Source: Romanomermis culicivorax
Lineage: Eukaryota; Nematoda; Enoplea; Mermithida; Mermithidae
Assembly (NCBI GenBank): GCA_963922205.1
Contig: CAWUHX010000035.1
Coordinates: 496,001 to 560,000, forward strand
Direction of reading: 5' to 3'
DNA length: 64,000 nucleotides
Shown here in pieces: positions 1 through 10,200 of the stretch. Made by a program: the position numbers and the translations under genes. Numbering within the stretch: position 1 is the stretch's first letter; every line of letters begins with the position of its first letter. A model generated the notes under the pieces. It saw nothing but the letters and a program-made list of their open reading frames with translations. It searched no databases and was not told the origin of the DNA.

Positions 1-444
1 ATAAGAAAGGTATTACGACGCATTAGTTTCATTCTGATTTATTTTCATTGTTATGAAGATTCGTTTTCCAGCCTTTCAGAATGTAAAGACCTGAAAATTT
101 TTCTGGCACTGGGCGCCGGAAAATTTTTTTAGCTAGTTTGCGGCCCTGTGAATATACAGTCCAATGCACAAACAACGCCTACAAACTTCAAACACTTCAA
201 ACACAAACAGTTTGTGGATTGTTTGAGCTTTGTTTGATAAAGGTTTGAAGACGAAAAATACTCTCAAACACTCCACAAACATTTCTCAAACATTTACTAG
301 TCATGGCTCAAACAATTCACAAACATTTCTCAAACACTGTTTGTCCTTTATAGCCTAATCGAAAAACGTATAAATGTCATCTGTGTGTCATAAATCATGG
401 TAACAGCTTATATTTGCCAGTTTCCCACTGAACAAAGTGTAGTC

Positions 445-522
445 CATACTGTAATTCTTTTATCTTATCAACCAGACAAATTACTCTTTGTCTGGTTGAT
501 AAGATATAAGAAGTACAGTATG
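445..522. repeat. 78-nt near-perfect hairpin
   Basis: CATACTGTAATTC near 445 pairs with the end of the stretch near 522. The strongest part is TTATCAACCAGACAAA against TTTGTCTGGTTGATAA, with a loop of about six bases (TTACTC). It lies inside the 157-1327 element and may be a nested palindromic insertion. Confidence 0.75.
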
Positions 523-604
523 AATGCATAATTTTTTTGAAAAATTTTACTGACACAAGTTGATTTCAGATATAATGTTCATTGATACTACAGAAAAGTT
601 TATT

Positions 605-780
605 TGTACTGTGCTCCATTCATTTCAAAATGATCAATGCATTGGAAAGAGTTATTATCAAGGAGTCAGTACCATGAAGGAAAAATTGATTGAATAGAGC
701 CAACAAGCAATGCATAATTTTGGATGGTAGTTTGGCAGCGATTCTGCTGCATCGATCATTCCGAAATAAATCGTGTATAA
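605..780. repeat. Small foldback repeat, copy 1
   Basis: The two ends resemble each other in inverted orientation: TCCATTCATTTCAAAATGATC on the left, and GCTGCATCGATCATTCC on the right. The inner part matches the reverse complement of about 21176-21290, including the shared string TTGAATAGAGCCA. It sits inside the larger 157-1327 element, so it is nested. Confidence 0.55.
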
Positions 781-1542
781 TTCAAGCTTTCAGTTAAGTA
801 AATTTTTCTATAAATTGTTGATCCACAAAATTTTCAATTACAGTATGAAACTTTTTTACAAATTTTTCATTTAAAATTGTTGGATATCCAGGGTGTTTTT
901 CTGCAGGTACACACGTATGATAGGTATAGAAGCAGCACATAAAACTACAGTAACCCACAATTGGGCCGCTCGATTTGCATATATAACAATAATTTTCCAG
1001 TATGTAGATATATATTCTTCAATAAGGGAATGTACGCACAAATTCCCATAACCTTTGGCATAATAGGGTCAAAGGTTCGTTAACATTGTCAAGTTCTGAC
1101 AGATGCCACCAGCTGTTCTTCTTTTATTTCTGGCACCACAAACAATTCACATACACTTCGAGAAAGGGTCACAAACATTTTTCAAACACTTTTCAAACAC
1201 CGGACAAACAGAATTGCTTCAAACACTGTTTGTGCTGTTTGAGAATTGTTTGAGCAAAGTTTGTCCAATTGTTTGAAAAGTTTTCGAATCTCAAACACAA
1301 ACGTAGCGTTGTTTGTGCGCTGGACTGTAGGTTGGTACGTTTTAAAGAATGCTGTCAAAAAATAAGTATACAATATCACATTTCTCAATAATGCTTAATA
1401 CAATCATTAATAGCTTGATCACTATTGTAAAAGAAATAAACTACTGTGCACTAATAAAATTTTTTTGCGCTAATGGAGTCAAACTGCCATAAGCAGCACT
1501 ACTGATGGGTGTGCCACTAAAAAAACACTGATGAGTAGCAAT

Positions 1543-1760
1543 ATTACTAAATCCAAGAAGACAGGAATCTGCTCAGAGACACTGAAATTGAAAGGTCTCT
1601 TTGCCAAAATGTATTTGGCCAATGTTGGTCCTTATCAGACTGATTTTAGCCTTTTATGATATAGGCAAGTTAGGGCCAAAGAAAAAGTGCCTCAATAGAT
1701 GCTGCAATATGCTAGTATGGATGCATATTTCTCACTGGCCATCTTTATGGGAACTTTTCA
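1543..1760 (+). pseudogene. Relic of DEDDy exonuclease domain
   Basis: Read in frame from 1543, the DNA encodes a stretch containing ETLKLKGLFAKMYLANVG. The intact second ORF of the LTR element has ETFKLKGLFTELYLADVG at the same place in its exonuclease domain. After a frameshift near 1651 and a stop at 1696-1698 the similarity resumes with QYASMDAYFSLAIF against RYSALDAYYSLLVF, which keeps the Tyr and Asp of exonuclease motif III. Only the C-terminal half of the domain is visible, and motifs I and II are not found upstream. It is either an old copy of the transposon ORF or an exon relic of a related cellular exonuclease. No reverse transcriptase or LTR remains were seen beside it. Confidence 0.7.
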
Positions 1761-2159
1761 CTGGGGGTACATACGGTTTTTTTTCATTTTTCCTCGACAG
1801 GCTATTTGGCTCCTAGGGTCAAAATTTTACATGCCAATACGAATTTCAACAAGCCGAAACTAAAAAGTTTTTAACTAAATAGAGTAGTAAAAAAAACAAT
1901 GTTTTTTCAACAAATTTAGTCAAAAACACTCTTCAAAATCACAGTAGAAGCCCACATAGTGGATCGATCATGTTGAATACATTCTTAATCATACTCAGAA
2001 TAATAAGGCTCACATATTAGATCAGTCATTATTCAAATCAATCATCAGATTTTTTCGCACAAGCCAGGTTGATCTGTAACTTGGGGAAAAAATCTGGTTG
2101 CACAGATTAATTTTTAGTCCCTCACTCTAAAATTGATAGATTTGCTTAGTTTTATTCAA

Positions 2160-2985
2160 AAAACAAGAATTTACGGAAATATGCTTGTTTACACCAGGGA
2201 TATTTTTTTGTGTAAAGTGATCGCATCTAATTGAATTCCCCGCAGTCGGAAACTCGTTCCATAATCGCAGAAATACAGTTGTTTACTCATGAGATAATTT
2301 TTGTGTCAAGGGATCGCTTCTATATTCACTGTCGTCGAAAACCTTCTCCGAGGTAAAATCGCGGAAATAATTTCGTTCACACTTGCGATAACTTTTTTGG
2401 GTAAAGTGACTGCATCCATTGAATAACCCCCATTCGAAAGCCACTTCCACCAAAAAATTATGAAAATATACTTGTTTACACTCGGCATAATTTTGTTTTC
2501 TGTTAAGTGACCGTGTCCATTAGATTCCCCTGGGTCCAAAACCCCTTCCACCAGAAAAGTGGGGAAATTCGTTTGTTTACAATCGGGTAGATTTTTCATG
2601 TAAAGTGATCGTGTCTATTGAATTCTCTGTAGTCGAAAACCCCTTCCACCGAAAAGTCAGGGGAATTCGTGTGTTAACACGCAGGAATTTTTCGAGTAAA
2701 GTGATTGCATTCATTGAATTCCCCACGGTCGAAAACCCCATCTACCAAAGTCACAAAAATACGCTTGTTCACAGCCGGTATAACTTTTTGTGTAAAGTGA
2801 CTGCTTCATTGAAAAAAAATCACGAAAACACGCTCGTTTACATCTGGGATTAATTTTTGTGTAAAGTGATCGCATCTATAGAATTTCCCCGCGGTCGGTA
2901 ACTCCTTTCGCCAAAAAATCGCGAGAATATGCTTGTTGACACTCAGGATTATTTTTTGTGTAAAATGACCGTTAGCTTTGTTTTA
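2160..2985. repeat. Tandem array, about 96-bp unit
   Basis: Eight to nine degenerate copies. Each carries a TGTAAAGTGAyCGCATC core, then TTGAATTCCCC, GTCGAAAACCCCTTCCACC, and GCTTGTTTACA before the next core. The cores fall near 2214, 2308, 2403, 2505, 2602, 2697, 2793, 2861 and 2960. The short open frames in it on both strands are by-products of the repetition. The same array plus its right flank recurs at 41.0-41.95 kb. Confidence 0.8.
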
Positions 2986-3335
2986 CACGCAGGATAATCA
3001 GATAACACTACATCTTTATCACCGAAAAAAATATTTTTTTTGAATCCAAAGGTAGGGGATTTTCTCCAATTTGGTCACTCATAAAATTTGACCAAATCAA
3101 TATTTTCAAAAAATAAAGAAGCGTTGCGAGTGGACACTTGATGGATAGATGCACGCGGTAAAAGTATCAAGGTACAGAGATGCACACCCATTGAGGAACC
3201 TGATGGAACTGGAGGTCCTAAAAAGGCCATTTTTTGCATGTTTTTGGCGCCTCACTGAGTATCATTTGATTTTGGCCCCCAATGACCTTTGCCACTCCTA
3301 TGTTTGCCCATATGCAAAGTTTTCGCTTTCCAGCA
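2986..3335 (+). repeat. Right flank of dispersed repeat, copy 1
   Basis: From ACACGCAGGATAATCAG onward, about 340 bp matches 41635-41955 in the same orientation. Shared strings include GATAACACTACATCT, TTTGACCAAATCAATATTTTC and AAAAGGCC with TTTTTTGCATGTTTTTGGCGCC. With the tandem array it forms a dispersed unit of roughly 1.1 kb. No protein was recognised. Confidence 0.75.
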
Positions 3336-3767
3336 ATAAAATTAACAATTTTTTGACCAACTTCTGCTTTTAAAGTCATTTTCTACCACGAAGTTGGATA
3401 TTTTACTGTGGTTTTCACACCGATACTCATAAGATACGACCTATACGACTGAAGGGCCGAGGTAACTCCCCCTTCCAATCACTCCCACGCCAGGTACTCA
3501 AGGTGATTTGACGAAAAAACTTGAAATGCGGAAAAATTCTGGGCTCCCATCACAAAAGTCAAATGCCTCAGCCTCGTTATACTGCTAATAGAAAAAGGAA
3601 AATCAGTAGTTGCTGCTCAATCCAGTTCAATTCTTATAACATTTTGTGGTGTATCCTTTGCATAACTCCAGACAGCTGCGAAGAGCTCTTTTTAGAACTC
3701 AGAGAAGCAAGGCTGGCGTGTTTTGAAACACAGAAAAAACTAGTGGACTGAAGGAGGATTCATGCTT

Positions 3768-4741
3768 CATCCGGCGTCCGGCATCCCAAAAAAGTCTATT
3801 TTCAGATTTTTGATGCGGCAAGTCGTTCCGTCGTACCGCGTTCGGGCACTGGATGACGTCATTTTTTCGGATTCCCACGCTGCCGTCCGATTTTCTCGCC
3901 GGTATACTGGAATTTTGCCGGATCGGAAGAGTAGAAACAGCTTGTACATTTCTGGATGCCGGAAAGCATATTTTGTATGTAATTTTTGAAGAACCACGTG
4001 TTTAATTGGTCTTGCATATACAATGTCATACCCGTGAGAGGTCCGAACAGTTGGGGAGGGAGTAAACCAAAAATTTTGGGGTGGAGATCCCGAAATTTCG
4101 AAAATTTTGGGGAGGGGGGTCGAAACGACCTCAAAAGGTCGAAAAAATTCCGGAAATTTTCCCAAAAAAGGCCAAAAAAAGCCACTTTTTTCCTAATTTT
4201 TTCCGATTTTTCCTAGTTTGGGGGGTTGTGTATAGGGTTGACCTGGTTGGGGGTGGGGGTGCCCCAAACCCCCCTCAATTACAGGTAGTATGTAGAATGT
4301 ATGCAGGAGATATTGACTTTTTCGTTAAGACGACATTTTGTGTTTTTAATCATGACGTTCGTTTAATTTTTGATTGCTGAATATTTTGAATGTTTTTTTT
4401 CGTTCTTGAAAGCATATATGAGCAAGGTAGTCATATAAAAACTTTTTTATTGAAACTTTTCACTTTTTTAAACTTTTTAAAAATATGTATATATTTTTTT
4501 AACATTTTTTATGAAAACTTTTTACTTTTTTATACAAAATATTGAACAGATTTCATGGTATTTAAACATAGTAAAATGAAGAATAAACTGTTCCGGCCTT
4601 TCCAGCACCAGAAGAGGTATGAATTGTCATCCAATCCAACAACTTATTGCAATCCGAATTCGGATGCGGGATTGCCGGATGCCCGACACTGAATGCCGGA
4701 AGCTAAAAATAACTTGCCGGGCATCAGACACCGGATAAATT
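3768..4741. mobile_element. GC-rich terminal-inverted-repeat element
   Basis: The left end reads ATCCGGCGTCCGGCATCCC and the right end is close to its reverse complement (GGGCATCAGACACCGGAT). Sub-terminal stretches repeat the word CCGGA/TCCGG. The interior contains a G-rich insert (about 4015-4290) running from ACCCGTGAGAGGTCCG to GCCCCAAACCCCCC. The overlapping ORFs on both strands have no recognisable protein and look like composition artefacts. Confidence 0.5.
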
Positions 4742-5044
4742 ATGAATCTGCCTCAAGTTACTTCAATGTTTGCTCAAGTTTTGTTCGGCAGTGTGTTGCG
4801 TGTATTTTCTGAACAAAAGAAGAAGCTTGACACGTACATTAATTCTGCTCTTATTCAGACCTTACTGCCATTAAAGAGATTCCTCGGAATACTGAAGCAA
4901 TATTTTTGTCGGAAAATCGAAATATTTTCGCTGAAAACTGCTTTTTGGCTTTGCAATCATTGTGAAAGCAAGTTTGATATTTTGCGTTTTATGAACAATC
5001 GTTCACTGTAATGAGAACAGTGCTGTGACGCTAGTATGCTCGCA

Positions 5045-5170
5045 GGGTTTCACCCCTATTCAACGAAACACACTACAGCGAAACTCAAAAGAGCGAGACT
5101 CAATACAGCGATTCCCAAAACAGCGATGTCTCAGTCTCAGAGCAGATTCTCAAAATAGCAAATTTTCAAA
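5045..5170. repeat. 15-bp-period degenerate array
   Basis: Units such as CGAAACTCAAAAGAG, CGAGACTCAATACAG and CGATTCCCAAAACAG follow each other at a spacing of 15 bases, with looser copies on both sides. Because the period is a multiple of three, the overlapping frame (5025-5213) shows a five-residue rhythm, but nothing suggests a real protein. Confidence 0.65.
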
Positions 5171-5329
5171 AAAGTTATTTTTAGAATGGGAAAATGGAGA
5201 TTGGGTGGGATAGACATTTTGACGTAATAGACTTATTTGGTCCTCCATTTCGATCTGGTGAATGCTGGTTGTGACACATTTTGGTAAGAATCACCAGATT
5301 TCTGACATTATAGCTCTCTAGCATGTGTT

Positions 5330-6330
5330 TTCATGCATGTTTTTTGTGTCACATTACTGGGTGGGAGAGCCCGACTAAGCCACTGTAGGTGAACTATGGC
5401 CCCATGTCCCTGTAGGAGAGATAGGTCACCAAAGTAGGCGCCGTGGGCCCAGAACTGAGGTGAAGGCTGTTCCTGGTCGCACCTAACCTTACTGGCTATA
5501 GAAGAAACTATAGGTACTGTGGTGCTGCTCTGGGGTTACTACTGTAGAATAAGGACAATGCAACCAGGTTAGGGGTGACCAATATTGGTCCTGTTCAGTA
5601 TGAACGATGGACAGGGCCATCTGTAAGATGACCTTGGAGCTGGGATCCCGACTGTGAACCAAGAAATCCCTACGACCTGATCTCAGGGAGGAGGAATTAC
5701 TGGTAACTAGGGGAGAAGCTAGGGAGGAAAACCTGCTTAAAAGCGAATGCCCTCAACTAACCCTAGCACTGATATGCTACCCTGAAACTTACCTAGTCCG
5801 GCTGGGGAGCAGCTACGGCAAACAATTGAACAGGGGCCCAGGTCACAGTGGACGGCAACATTGAATTCGGATAAATCGGCTATGTAGGGCTAAACGGCGG
5901 CCAGTAGATGATTTTATTCCAAACAATAATTGACACGGGGGATTAGAAATGATAAATGATGGGAATCCGGTACAAAGACGACAGAGGGAGGCGAAATATG
6001 CAAATAAGCGTGATGCAAAGGGCACGGGTAAGACTGGGAACTGAGATGATGCTAATACACAGGTGAACCAATAAAACGAAATATAAAATCGATGCCATGT
6101 TAAAACAATGAAGACGCTGGAAACTCAGAAATGAGCAAAATCATAGCACAACACGCCCTTTTGAGCACTCTCTTGGCTACAGTAAGACTTGGGCAGAGTT
6201 TACGACGCCCAGACCAAATTCTGCAGAAATGAAGCTAAGGAAAGGGCCTGTGTGCACATAGGCCCATGCCCAGTTCAAATATGTTTAGCATTGGGGCCGA
6301 CTTAGTGCCTGTGCTAAACATATGAACGTC
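5330..6330. other. GC-rich island, possible mobile-element fragment
   Basis: Base composition changes sharply from the AT-rich flanks to roughly even GC. No long frame is open in either direction and no RNA gene was recognised. A short inverted repeat (about 6273-6327, GTTCAAATATGTTTAGCA against TGCTAAACATATGAAC) lies near its right edge. The texture suggests an untranslated region of a non-LTR retrotransposon, which is a guess. Between its edge and the LTR at 6631 nothing else was seen. Confidence 0.3.
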
Positions 6331-6630
6331 TTTTAGCTAAAGTTCCCACAGCCATTGGTTTGCATCAGCAGGAGCAAAGCTCACTTTGTTGATAGAAGGG
6401 GCATGTAATGCGACCCAAAATAGCTGTAAGCTGTAACGACCAGTTTTGAGAAGCACTTTACTTTATCCTGAATGGATGGTCGAAATGACGTGCAACGGAA
6501 TGGGTATTACGGGGGGCGATACAGATAACAATCGACGGCTGCTTTGAGACGTTGACAACAACAACAAATAGGAACAATGCAGTCTCAGCTTGCAAATAAT
6601 TAAGGGCGTCGGTTTAACTGCTTTCGTATA

Positions 6631-7108
6631 TGTTGAGGTGGGCTCAGGTGCACGTGTTCAGCTTCCGGCGTCGGTGCGCAGGCGGTTGGACGCGGCGAAA
6701 AGTGGCGAGAAAGAAAGATAAATTTGCATAGGTTATTTCTGCCACTGTTTCGCGTTTTTGCTGTCTTTTTATTAGTGTTAAAAAAGACTTGTTTATGGAG
6801 CGTCGCCGTCATCGTCTTTCTTATAATATTTTTATTTATTATTTGTTATTGGCGTCGCCCTTCGTCACCCAATACAACTTGGACCTGTAAGTTGTTTTGT
6901 TTTGTGAGCGTAGTGGAAGGAGTCTGTAAGATTAGGAGTGGAGACTTGGGTAGGAACTCCTGAGGTACGTGCCAAGGTGTTCTGCCTGAGGTTTAGTGAA
7001 AGTTCTGGCGAGTATCTGGTGAAACGTCTGGGAGAGTTTGGTGTTTATTGTTGTTGTTAGCCTGTGGTTAGAACTGTTGCTTAATTGTGACCCCACAGCA
7101 GCCTAACA
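6631..7108 (+). repeat. 5' LTR
   Basis: Begins TGTTGAGGTGGGCTCAGG and ends GCAGCCTAACA. It carries the run CTTATAATATTTTTATTTATT (about 6819-6839), a possible TATA-like region, and further on a strong splice-donor-like site. It matches 20216-20694 nearly base for base. Confidence 0.93.
6883..6892 (+). promoter_or_regulatory. Splice-donor-like site in LTR
   Basis: ACCT|GTAAGT is a near-consensus 5' splice site inside the LTR. The same site exists in the 3' LTR. If transcription starts upstream of it, the leader could be spliced to acceptor-like sites at 7191, 14260 or 15156. This is inference; no transcript data are available. Confidence 0.4.
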
Positions 7109-7110
7109 AG

Positions 7111-7128
7111 TGGTGGACTCTTAACGCC
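7111..7128 (+). other. Putative primer binding site
   Basis: Two bases after the 5' LTR the sequence reads TGGTGGACTCTTAACGCC. A TGG at this place is what a tRNA primer's CCA end would pair with. I could not match the rest to a particular tRNA. Confidence 0.45.
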
Positions 7129-7180
7129 TCTCACGACGGATAACCGGAGAACCACCAGAAAAATAACTAAACCTCCTGGG

Positions 7181-7192
7181 TTTTATTTGCAG
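7181..7192 (+). promoter_or_regulatory. Splice-acceptor-like site before Gag-Pol
   Basis: TTTTATTTGCAG just ahead of the Gag-Pol ATG (7217) resembles a 3' splice site. Joined to the LTR donor at 6887 it would remove a leader of about 300 nt. Inference only. Confidence 0.35.
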
Positions 7193-7216
7193 TCACATAC
7201 CGGAAAAGTAAAGAAG

Positions 7217-10200
7217 ATGAGTATTCCGGTAGGAAAAATGTTGAGGACTCCTCCTAGGTCACACGAACCTAGTGTTTCGAATCTCGACTCTGCTGAAGAA
7301 CACGCAGCAGTAGAAAAGGTTCAAGCACAGGCGCCTGAGACTGAAGGAAGGAGAGAGAGTGGAATTGCCGAAATGGCAAGAGTTGAAGAAGATTTGAGGA
7401 GAAGTGGTTTTGAGATGGCTAGGAGAGCCGAGATTGAAACTACTGTAAGTGGTAGTGTCGGAGGTCAGCAGACCTTCGAGAAGGAGAGACCGACGTCGCC
7501 CTCGAAGTTGGTCCATCCGATGGCCGAAACGCTGGAGGAGATTAGACGGAAATCGAAACCGGCGTTGAGGTCAAATTTGGTGGACATGAATTACGATGAA
7601 TATTACGAGGACGCGCCGGCCGATTTATACGACGACAAATATTCGAGGCGATACGACCCCGAAATGGCGAATTTTATTCGGCGAGAGGAGCAGAGGGATC
7701 GAGTCGATCCCAAGGGCGTACGAATTAACGCGCTGGAGAAGAAGGTCGAGTTATTGATCAAAGTAATCGAAAGCGCGCAAGTCAAGGAAAAAGAAACGGA
7801 GGATGATCAACGGAGGAAGATAGGTGAGTCTTCTTACCTTGAGAGTAGAGTTGAGAGAGTTAGTGAACCTAAGAGAGAGGTTCATTCAGAAGTTTATGTC
7901 AGGTCTCAAGAGGACAGAGACAAATATTTGGGTAGAGATAGAGGTTGGACTGAAGAGCCGCAGAGTTCGAGGAATGCTGAACAAGCACAATCGAATGCCT
8001 ACGGTTACTCAGAGAATAGGAGATCTAGGGAAAGGAAAGTGACTATTTGCGACGAATCGTCCCAGGGAGAGGATAGGTTTTCTCGTCCTACTCCTTGGAG
8101 AGATACCGCAAATAGAGCTGACCTTAGCCCTGAGAGGAGAAGAAAGAGAAAGTCGAAGAGTCGAAAGAGATCTCACAGATCAAGAGCTAGGAGTAGACAT
8201 TACTCGGATAGTGATAATACTAGTTCATCTACGTCGAACTCTAGCTCAAGTGTTGAAGTTGATGTGAGAGATGTGGTAAAGGCCTTGAAACATAGACCTT
8301 TACATGATAGTATAAAGCCAACGGAGGCTTTGAAGTTTTTTACTGATCTGGAAAGTGAGTTTCTGGAGAATACGGCTGATAAAGTGAAAAAGGAGTGTTT
8401 GAGAAGGTTGTCTCAGAACACGGCGAGGAGGATAGCGAGAACTTCCTCAAGTTATACAGAAGCGCGGAGAAATATTTTAAAGTATCTCGCGCCGACTTAT
8501 GATTTGACGATGCTCAAAAGAGAGTTGTTTAATATGAAACAGGAAGAAGGCGAGTCAGCCTTAGAGTTTTTAAAGAGATTGAGTAATCATGTGGATCTGG
8601 TCTATGCAGATCAGAGTGATCAAATAAGGCAAGAGAATATTATTAATGCCTTCATTTATAAGAGTAGTCCGTTGTATCAGACGGAGTTGCAGGATGTATT
8701 GCCATCGATGAAAACTTGGCAAGACCTTGCATACGCCGTAACACAGATTGATAAAAAGTATAAGAATGTGTTTACTACTTTTGGAGCCAAAGATAAACCG
8801 ATTGTAGTGAATCAAGTTGTAGCGGAGGAGGTATGCCCGGAAATTGCTTTTGTCGGGAATGCTCCGTATGGAAGTACTAAAAAGTATAACCAAACGAAGT
8901 CAAGACCACAAAATCAGTTGCAAAAGGCAGTGGAAGAGGAGAGAAGTGAGGAGAATGCGGAAGAGATGATACCTGGTCCGTCGCCTCGTGATGTCAAAAA
9001 GTCTAACGAGGAGCAGGCCAAGGAGTCTTTTCTAGCTATTCTCTCAAAGGAATGGCTACAATTGGTTCAGAAAGTAGACAAATTACAAGTTACTCAGAGT
9101 GAAGCCTTAAAAGAGTTGACTACTGTGAAGGCTGCGTCTGCTGAAAAGCAGAAGCAGTTGAAGCAGCAGAGACCCTATTGCATTTATCATAAGAATAATA
9201 CGCATGCTACGGAGGAGTGTAAGACATTAGCATACCGGCGTCAGCAACAGCAATGCGGTGGATTTAACCGTGGCATGTCCAATCAGTATTATGGTGGTGA
9301 TAGAAATGCTTCATATAGAGGAAGTTTTAGAGGTAGAGGTGGGCCTCAATTTGGATTTAGAGGAAGAGGAAGAGGTGCCTACTATGTAGGATTCCCCGAA
9401 GAAGATCAAATGTACGGGTATGACCCAGAGTTTGAGAGATACAGGGAATTCTGCAGACTTAGGGAACAAGGCATCCAGTTGCAGAGGCAACCTCAGTTGA
9501 TGTTACCTGCACCAACTAGTCAACCTGCTATTCAGGCTAGTACCGTCCAGGATCAGTCTGGATCATTTGTTTCGAACCAGTCGCAACCTAGTTCGCATAA
9601 CGTAATGGTGACAAGCCGTACGGATGTGGATGATGAAAGTGAGCAGAGTAGAAACAAATTTTCTAGTTTGGTTCTCGGAAGTATTATTCACCTGGATAAG
9701 GTGACACCTCTAGAGAAAGTGAAAGAGAGAGATTTGGCTCATGTGAAATATGGAAGGAAAGCAACGGACGTAGAGAGAAGGTTGTTGGAAAATTATCCGA
9801 AAACGGTTCCTTTCTACATAAATGTGGTTATTAAAGAAACGGCTACCAGAGCTTTAATCGATACAGGAGCTCAGTGTACGGTCATGTCTTCTAAGCTCCT
9901 GAAAAGGGCATTAGACGTTGATTATACAGTGTACCCTCGTATCCTTAAAGTGACTGTAGCTGACGGAAAAGTTGTGCATGCCTATGGGTATGTACCAGTT
10001 TGTATGAAGACTGAATTCGGAAGTTTTCCAGTCAATGCTATAGTGTTGCCAGATGCAGGTGAGGACCTGATCTTGGGCACAGATTTTTTGGCACACCCAG
10101 ATCTAGGTGTGGTGATTGATTTCAAAAGAAATGCCATGACGATACAAGGCATTGAGAGAAAGATTGACGTAGTTCAAGTTCCTTCTGTAACTACTGTGCA

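Larger units (their letters stand above)
157..1327. mobile_element. Non-autonomous TIR/foldback element with TA flanks
   Basis: The left edge reads TA then CAGTCCAATGCACAAACAACGC. The right edge is its imperfect reverse complement, ending GCGCTGGACTG followed by TA. Both arms extend inward about 190 bp and are rich in the motif CAAACA and its complement, so the element could fold on itself. A TA duplication and CAGT-type ends suit the Tc1/mariner group by known family habits. No transposase is visible inside. The interior holds a 78-nt hairpin and a second, smaller foldback (about 605-780). Confidence 0.7.

Noticed and set aside
3767-4380. Overlapping frames of 75-132 codons on both strands
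   Set aside because: They lie in a G-rich inverted-repeat element, shadow each other and show no domain.
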